A stretch of DNA of 64,000 nt from NCBI RefSeq assembly GCF_000024865.1, contig NC_013595.1, forward strand, positions 9,982,001-10,046,000, in the 5' to 3' direction. Under the pieces are notes generated by a model. That model had not been told where the DNA came from. It worked only from the letters and a program-made list of their open reading frames with translations, and did not search any database. The DNA comes from Streptosporangium roseum DSM 43021. Lineage in GTDB: Bacteria; Actinomycetota; Actinomycetes; Streptosporangiales; Streptosporangiaceae. Positions 62,401 to 64,000 of this stretch are shown piece by piece (position 1 is the stretch's first letter; every line of letters begins with the position of its first letter). A program made the position numbers and the translations under genes.

Positions 62401-62953
62401 CCCCGGTGAAGAAGACGGCGACGAGCCCGATGGAGATCGCGATCAACGAGATCCAGAACGCCACGTTGATCGAGAGCTTGGAGTACTGCGTCTCCAGTGC
62501 GAAGTTGCCGAGCTTGGCGGCGTAGGCGGAGGCGTTCTCCTTCAGGACGGGGACGCCCGAGTCCGGCGAGTAAAGGGATTCGAGATTCGCGACGGAGTTG
62601 TCCGTCGGGGGCGCGTCCCACTTCTGCAGGGTCCTGTCGATTACCGGGACGCCCTCCTCGACGTGGGCGTCCAGGCCCTGAGCCAGCTCGTGCCAGAGCG
62701 TCCGCAGCCGCCACTGCGTGCTCTCGCTGCCGTCGGGCCACATCTGGCCGGCGGAGAGCAGCGCGATCAGGGTGTCGGCCCAGGCCGGCAGGCTCTCGCC
62801 CCACGCGGGTGTGACATCGGTGGCGAAGCCGTCGCCGGGATCCTCGGCGAGATACCCGCCGGAGACGACGGAGGTGTTGCTGGAACTCGTGCTGGAACTC
62901 GTGCTGCCGCTCACGTCGCCCCCGTTTTGGCTTCCGTCGTCCGTCGGGCGCAC
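53498..62953 (-). CDS. Giant (3151-residue) WXG-linked multidomain protein with C-terminal LysM
   Basis: Order of parts: Ser-rich start; WXG-like helical head (AWGESLPAWADTL, ~48-60); transmembrane helix ~165-195 (WISLIAISIGLVAVFFTGGL); two more Gly-rich hydrophobic segments (~283-303, ~330-350); Gln/Ser/Gly/Ala-rich linker ~440-720; coiled coil ~875-1060; repeated modules ~1120-2560 with Gly/Ser-rich insertions (GGVSHGSGESNSGK, NAGAGVKFGG, STSGSGGVAAG, GLNGSVGGGVS, LGVNGSVGSAD); Pro/Ala-rich spacer; coiled coil; C-x-C cluster PCLCPPGEPCVCG (~3025-3037); PSPS linker; LysM (~3096-3144). The head recalls CpnT-like and polymorphic-toxin proteins exported by type VII systems, but no toxin domain is recognisable. 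GTG 62953 or GTG 62914 is the start. WXG and YbaB genes lie just upstream. Confidence 0.8.
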   Translation of the reverse strand: MRPTDDGSQNGGDVSGSTSSSTSSSNTSVVSGGYLAEDPGDGFATDVTPAWGESLPAWADTLIALLSAGQMWPDGSESTQWRLRTLWHELAQGLDAHVEEGVPVIDRTLQKWDAPPTDNSVANLESLYSPDSGVPVLKENASAYAAKLGNFALETQYSKLSINVAFWISLIAISIGLVAVFFTGGLAARLIVLIAKKTRWDIDTILRRLAAAAGRSAGARAVLPAAQRVAAASNASTRTILSSAGRKALVVETVEESTEEGVIEGKAQGDQIKLGTRDRYDSRRIIDATIGGAVGGIVGMKAAPGVSRMFGRGMASRGFPGRTLQGITQAGVVNIIASAAGGVVVGLGHGRLTLPTGESSIGAFAGAAGRYGSLSPFNGAVIQAVRTPVTTFQSGLAASFASYDATTAANTTNLATATTPPPDPASSESSPSGASPAGTPPTGGGPTVAGGARSTNGQAAPGGQAAPAKSAPAAATQGAPAGSTSAGQTASGPSAQGGQTGANPSGPGTAAQGSQGGPAQGGQSSQTGSAQGGQAASAQGGQTGSNPSGPGTAAQGSQGGPAQGAQGSQAGSAQGNQTGSAPVGQGTPGQSAPAAPDPSASGAQGSQSGAAQGSQAAPAGQSAPGPSAQTASAAPDPSGAGTATQESQTGASGQSAPGPSAQTAPVQSGGPVPVTATQGAATTQSAPATQTNTATQSAPATQGGQSTASSPTTTELAQSAMAEVMDILTPDAQLMAGGSLRLPRPDGSTVHLPAAPLRLVRERLETRAADGAGPHRLRAEAAAWLGIEIARAADRPRLEGAIQALHWLAEASPETGDAALRVATEIVMDNPTGVDRSELTARAGRFADTLVAAANEPVSTPVDEHGALRPGRQVETAEEIARKVEEIRAELAGKASKPAGSSSLSRPSRLTELSKQVRELTASLSDAETGLKEREKAKNDGARAAEKSARDTVKKVKKAEEAERKGEKLPGERDRRAPERRRQARAEALLSREEAARDRRIAHRYGEAADQAKAAREAFKSASDAMRRLAAESRPGPAAALAAEVAGLVREANSRLAEYQEALKKALPPKAGQAAGFPAGDLPYLTALTERINKTLAREKIAYRFTAAELEGKLRAEFHQLVSGDGAVLRVGDGRDAEIRVKLRLSDLVEVLAPEVLASELMLGRMRQGNQAVSVSIGANTGTAAGVDVPGLIGSLIKMLPEHNALRTSLETVLPYVSLEGGVSHGSGESNSGKATSYVTGGGVTDNRGTSTKFSADALLEVEIRTPKKKGEQGEQGWRSAGRVTEGSPGDATHAEVWISHAHIEHGPEKTVQLRFDQGKTPPLPEAVQVISMTGLEEANTKLLAELGPELAAMGSMAQHEIRTMVVEELPNNLPKLVNNPDGIRRTITADGGAVVEIQAKAELRWIPAANGQVELDASAMGTPSTKQLGEKLGVSFSEVSGGRGDNRSWNANAGAGVKFGGKAFNPEIGPFDMADHKGLSAKAGANGSYGRSRSGGMNVGGTSIVPIVGRESGHNQAGTFKVVTTFTVTVHGESKPRAPITETLDVTAQMPETDAYNAGFPVDEAMIQRDIDGSPTFRDDLVPEPPPGRKDEPASWQGEGPHQVRTIGMGHAEVLTDLADMRRKTKEYLRGIGMSDPDVMADVDEQLSELRLGTDFNQLVKDGILVRVTDKRSGRRPQQAVLRVRVPREWGNIGYVGHGTAKTVVTLYIGSDTGSSSSGMSTSGSGGVAAGAEFKSGDGESKFSGDGGYGRNGGRSSGDNEGLTTNNVLLAEGRTTTAESKETARILIDHLKGDETVRVASEDVRVVHRMPAGMLAAAGSTGPSATFQTPGKLLDRARPWAVDLGVGTDVLNELAKKMGIPRDSEAYYAIAQFLSDSSLLSHTQFLQTPYDIEFVVESAGARPRRWSVSISGEVGDSRHITTGEMVDGDINLTLGSHGTSSGKRSGGGLNGSVGGGVSQAENPTTGGGAGGSRSTSRSTSTGRLPISGLETLGIDVGDQALFAAGLTTTVTVTEVGTGKTETVTAADGTYMYLKPERDVLHMYARGEMPLPLDEVADAVERFLYGHLTLRRETQALLVERYLRDMKAARLSGAELGLAAEHTPKVLFDRLMVLFGNHNPDIPKEGGLGRRLAVLLASERRRAATPDLVELAESVRKKLGQSLPTEIILRYGKDGPETDLHRAILDAIEVYAPGLLRTNPVLRRGLFSGFAGRNWLGGKLSNMLSRAGFVYSPTVRADLGNGTIPPVRVQMDFGDGPVELIAHHTDQGIIIQRYIYNQLTVSESSGTTYGGNLGVNGSVGSADINVGTSGSGDVSYSHSGSASRTKQLTELQRIFNFGVDEVRHALNATITVGDENGARPPVVVKLEGQMTRLVASDLVQPEQSQRVPDPRPVKLPKFFMVDGVEVDGLPEAVQAVLADDRLLGKEGAREVLETLERDLSQMRQAASFRQMLTPEGSMTIRFTDPRKPGKVVELTLRVRPQDMHVTVTGRKNTEIGWVNRIQHISERVVIWSRKLSIGKVSRFFGLSRSKSKGWSISVQSSVSGGNRTEISVFQKGTAASVEVPVVFDVTAEVTTVKRGRVETGLRIEARDAATGQADITMFERDLRQTEAGRGAEGRRRWGWNLGDPAVTRTTGTTERPGWRARWRSGPPAATAPSLDLDTLTTQATDAATAEGKAGVGITPDVLHRKIVETARESLAGRWTPGTPIPITATASAPGQMGPVTQARLLARGLRTDVLIELREPDGTVHRYRATPKGKLYSEVPDGGFASAFATLHPDLVTLADQAGVNLRVLHNGSPEEGDFAGRVREALTATAPAAPSTAPAAAPSAPSTAPAAVPQSPAGPAAPQQPSTARPSGSTFQPGATGSVPARAASAPRQGVIRRFLLAPLTGTSSEYVSARYNEYRHLAERWQKADTAIRSLEQQLSAPGQGRTALEEQLDALAKRRDALAQQLNEVAEDLRERGQVPPVPPWEAGPQTGPGGALASLLNRSDGETLPPSHWESQFWDRMRRLSNTTGLPEEEAEEPCLCPPGEPCVCGRRPQVPGPRSGTPSPSPSPTPSPASPSPSPSPSGDSPSAKPSQPEKAENSLSADGHTVTTGPDSTLWEIAEEAYGDGRYWKDIWERNREKIGSDPGALPVDLELVVPDRPKSR
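60840..61610. repeat. Low-complexity repeat region of the giant gene
   Basis: Imperfect repeats of GCCCTGCGCGG/CTGGCTGCCCTGCGC-type units encode Gln/Gly/Ser/Ala repeats (AQGGQTG, PAQGSQA, GPGTAAQGSQG) on the minus strand. The segment GSNPSGPGTAAQGSQGGPAQ occurs almost twice (also as ANPSGPGTAAQGSQGGPAQG), evidence of recent internal duplication. Confidence 0.8.
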
Positions 62954-63029
62954 GCCGGCCGGCCGGCGTGCTCACGCGCCCTCATCCCGCCGGCTGCGAG
63001 GAGAGCGGCTCAGCGTCTGGTCGTGTTCC

Positions 63030-63371
63030 CTAAGCTTGAAGGTTGTTCATCATCAGGCCCTGGTCATGGTCCGTGGTGAGGGAGTTCGCGACGGCCTTGC
63101 GGATCCGTGCCGGCTCCGCGACGACATCGGCGATGATCTGGCCGCCATTAATGATCATCTGGAAAAGGGAGCCGCCCTGGTAGTACGACGCCTGGAACGC
63201 CAGACCCGGGGTGTCGGCGCCCCAGGTCGAGGGGTTGTTGAGCTGCTGGATCTTGGCTATCTTCTCCTTCCACATCGCATGGAGGTCAGACGCCACCCGG
63301 TCCCACTGGCTGAGCTCGGCGGCCACCGCGGGGTCGATGTCGATGTCGACGCGGTCGAAGTCGTTGGGCAT
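63030..63371 (-). CDS. WXG100-like small helical protein
   Basis: A 113-residue protein: MPNDFDRVDIDIDPAVAAEL, then WDRVASDLHAMWKEKIAKIQ, a turn with WGADTPG, and a second part with LFQMIINGGQIIADVVAEPA. Size, helix-turn-helix layout and position fit the WXG100/ESAT-6 superfamily, although the canonical W-x-G is not exact and no YxxxD/E export signal is evident at its end. It starts 6 bp after the YbaB-like gene stop and precedes the giant gene by 76 bp, so it may be its secretion partner. Confidence 0.7.
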   Translation of the reverse strand: MPNDFDRVDIDIDPAVAAELSQWDRVASDLHAMWKEKIAKIQQLNNPSTWGADTPGLAFQASYYQGGSLFQMIINGGQIIADVVAEPARIRKAVANSLTTDHDQGLMMNNLQA

Positions 63372-63377
63372 GGCCGG

Positions 63378-63782
63378 TCACCTCTTCCCGAGCAGCTGGT
63401 TCGCCATCTGCTCCAGCACGCCCTGGAGGTCTCCCTCCAGGTGCGCCTTCATCTGGTCGCCGGGGACCAGCGGTTCGAAGAGCTCGATGACCCGTTCCTG
63501 GGCCTTGGCCGCGGCGCGGTGGATGGTCTCCGCGATGGAGTCGGCCAGCTGGCGGGCGTCCGGTTTGCGGTAGATGCGCGGGTCGATGTCGAGCCGGACG
63601 AGGTCACCGCGCGCACCGACCGTCGCCGATATCAGCCCGTCGGGCGACTTCTCCGTCACCTGTACGGCTCGCGCCTCCTCGTGCAGCGCCGGAGCCTCGT
63701 CCTGCAGTCGCTTGAAGGTGGTCCGCAACTCGTCGGCGTAGGCCCGCATGCCCGCCACGTCCACCGGCTCGAACTGCTCCAC
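63378..63782 (-). CDS. YbaB/EbfC-like protein
   Basis: A 134-residue protein: RAYADELRTTFKRLQDEAPA, then VTEKSPDGLISATVGARGDL, VRLDIDPRIYRKPDARQLAD and a long C-terminal helix ending EQMANQLLGKR. This is the YbaB/EbfC fold (helix - antiparallel sheet - helix). Classical members bind DNA, but actinomycete versions placed before WXG genes of type VII-linked loci are thought to have other roles. GTG 63782 has GAGGGGG a few bases upstream; an in-frame ATG at 63812 is possible. It is the first gene of the minus-strand cluster. Confidence 0.8.
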   Translation of the reverse strand: MEQFEPVDVAGMRAYADELRTTFKRLQDEAPALHEEARAVQVTEKSPDGLISATVGARGDLVRLDIDPRIYRKPDARQLADSIAETIHRAAAKAQERVIELFEPLVPGDQMKAHLEGDLQGVLEQMANQLLGKR

Positions 63783-63812
63783 GCCGCCCCCTCGCAACGC
63801 CGACGGGTTCAC

Positions 63813-64000
63813 CCAGCAGCACCACGCGACCCCGATTTAACACAGGAAACACCTGTAGTTAACTTCCTGGCATTTTGACACTCCCGAACGATCTTCTGCA
63901 AGAGCTAGTTTCTCCACTAATCGGGACAAAAGATCACACATCGGCCTACCCGGCCAAATTGTGACATAACGCCATGCTCTCCCCCGATTCTTCTCGGTGA
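63813..64000. promoter_or_regulatory. Upstream region of the giant-protein cluster
   Basis: AT-rich for this genome. TTAACACAGG (63837-63846) and CCTGTAGTTAA (63852-63862) form an imperfect dyad ~55 bp before the YbaB start, a plausible regulator site. No gene is seen to the window edge. Confidence 0.45.

Overview
The window looks like chromosome from a high-GC, filamentous-type actinomycete, most plausibly Streptosporangiales (Streptosporangium/Nonomuraea-like). This rests on very high G+C, frequent GTG starts, an F420-type PPOX enzyme, many MarR/TetR/GntR regulators, a das-like chitooligosaccharide locus, pSAM2-like integrase debris at a tRNA, and a giant WXG-linked exported-type protein. 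The genus is inference.

Layout. 1-8.4 kb: the end of a leucine-rich protein, a MarR + DHA2 efflux pair, an F420/FMN PPOX enzyme, a divergent MarR/MMPL pair with a double operator, and a cytochrome P450. 8.5-14.6 kb: a scarred region with a 34-bp tandem repeat, an orphan Phd-type antitoxin, a transposase stub, a DHA2 pump with a perfect 35-bp operator and its TetR gene, and a complete IS630-type element (12354-14096) that carries an NTF2-like gene between its ends and sits against the stump of a tyrosine integrase. 14.6-21.1 kb: core-like genes: tRNA-Phe, -Asp and -Glu, a phosphoesterase, a small metallopeptidase, an MFS exporter, PspC, acyl-CoA dehydrogenase and a DnaQ-like exonuclease.

21.1-29.2 kb is the remains of mobile elements at tRNA-Lys(TTT). 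A 44-bp copy of the tRNA 3' half is repeated at 26165-26208 and encloses a ~5-kb relic (broken integrase, N-truncated XRE/TPR regulator, CutA, FtsX-like protein, small membrane proteins). A second integrase relic lies just beyond that repeat, and a third, partly deleted copy lies 2 kb further on, with a P-loop kinase-like gene and an amber-interrupted GNAT between them.

29.4-46 kb: catabolic and stress genes. These are a TetR-controlled, translationally coupled operon headed by a FAH-hydrolase/metallo-beta-lactamase fusion, a SMI1/KNR4 protein, TetR, a SpoU/TrmH RNA methyltransferase, a YbdK-type glutamate-cysteine ligase, a flavoprotein/membrane-protein pair, two AhpD-like paralogues around an NTF2-like gene, SoxR, and an NmrA/NTF2 pair divergent from an AraC regulator. 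45.8-52.7 kb: a das-like locus (GntR, lipoprotein binding protein, two permeases, GH20 hexosaminidase) followed by a secreted CBM3-GH16 enzyme.

52.9-63.8 kb is the most unusual part: a minus-strand cluster of a YbaB/EbfC-like protein, a WXG100-like protein, a 3151-residue protein and a 174-residue Cys-rich protein. The giant has a WXG-like head, membrane segments, a Gln/Ser/Gly-rich linker, a coiled coil, repeated modules with Gly/Ser-rich beta-hairpin-like inserts, a C-x-C cluster and a terminal LysM. It resembles the framework of type VII-linked polymorphic or channel proteins but shows no recognisable toxin domain, and is the best candidate for an undescribed system here.
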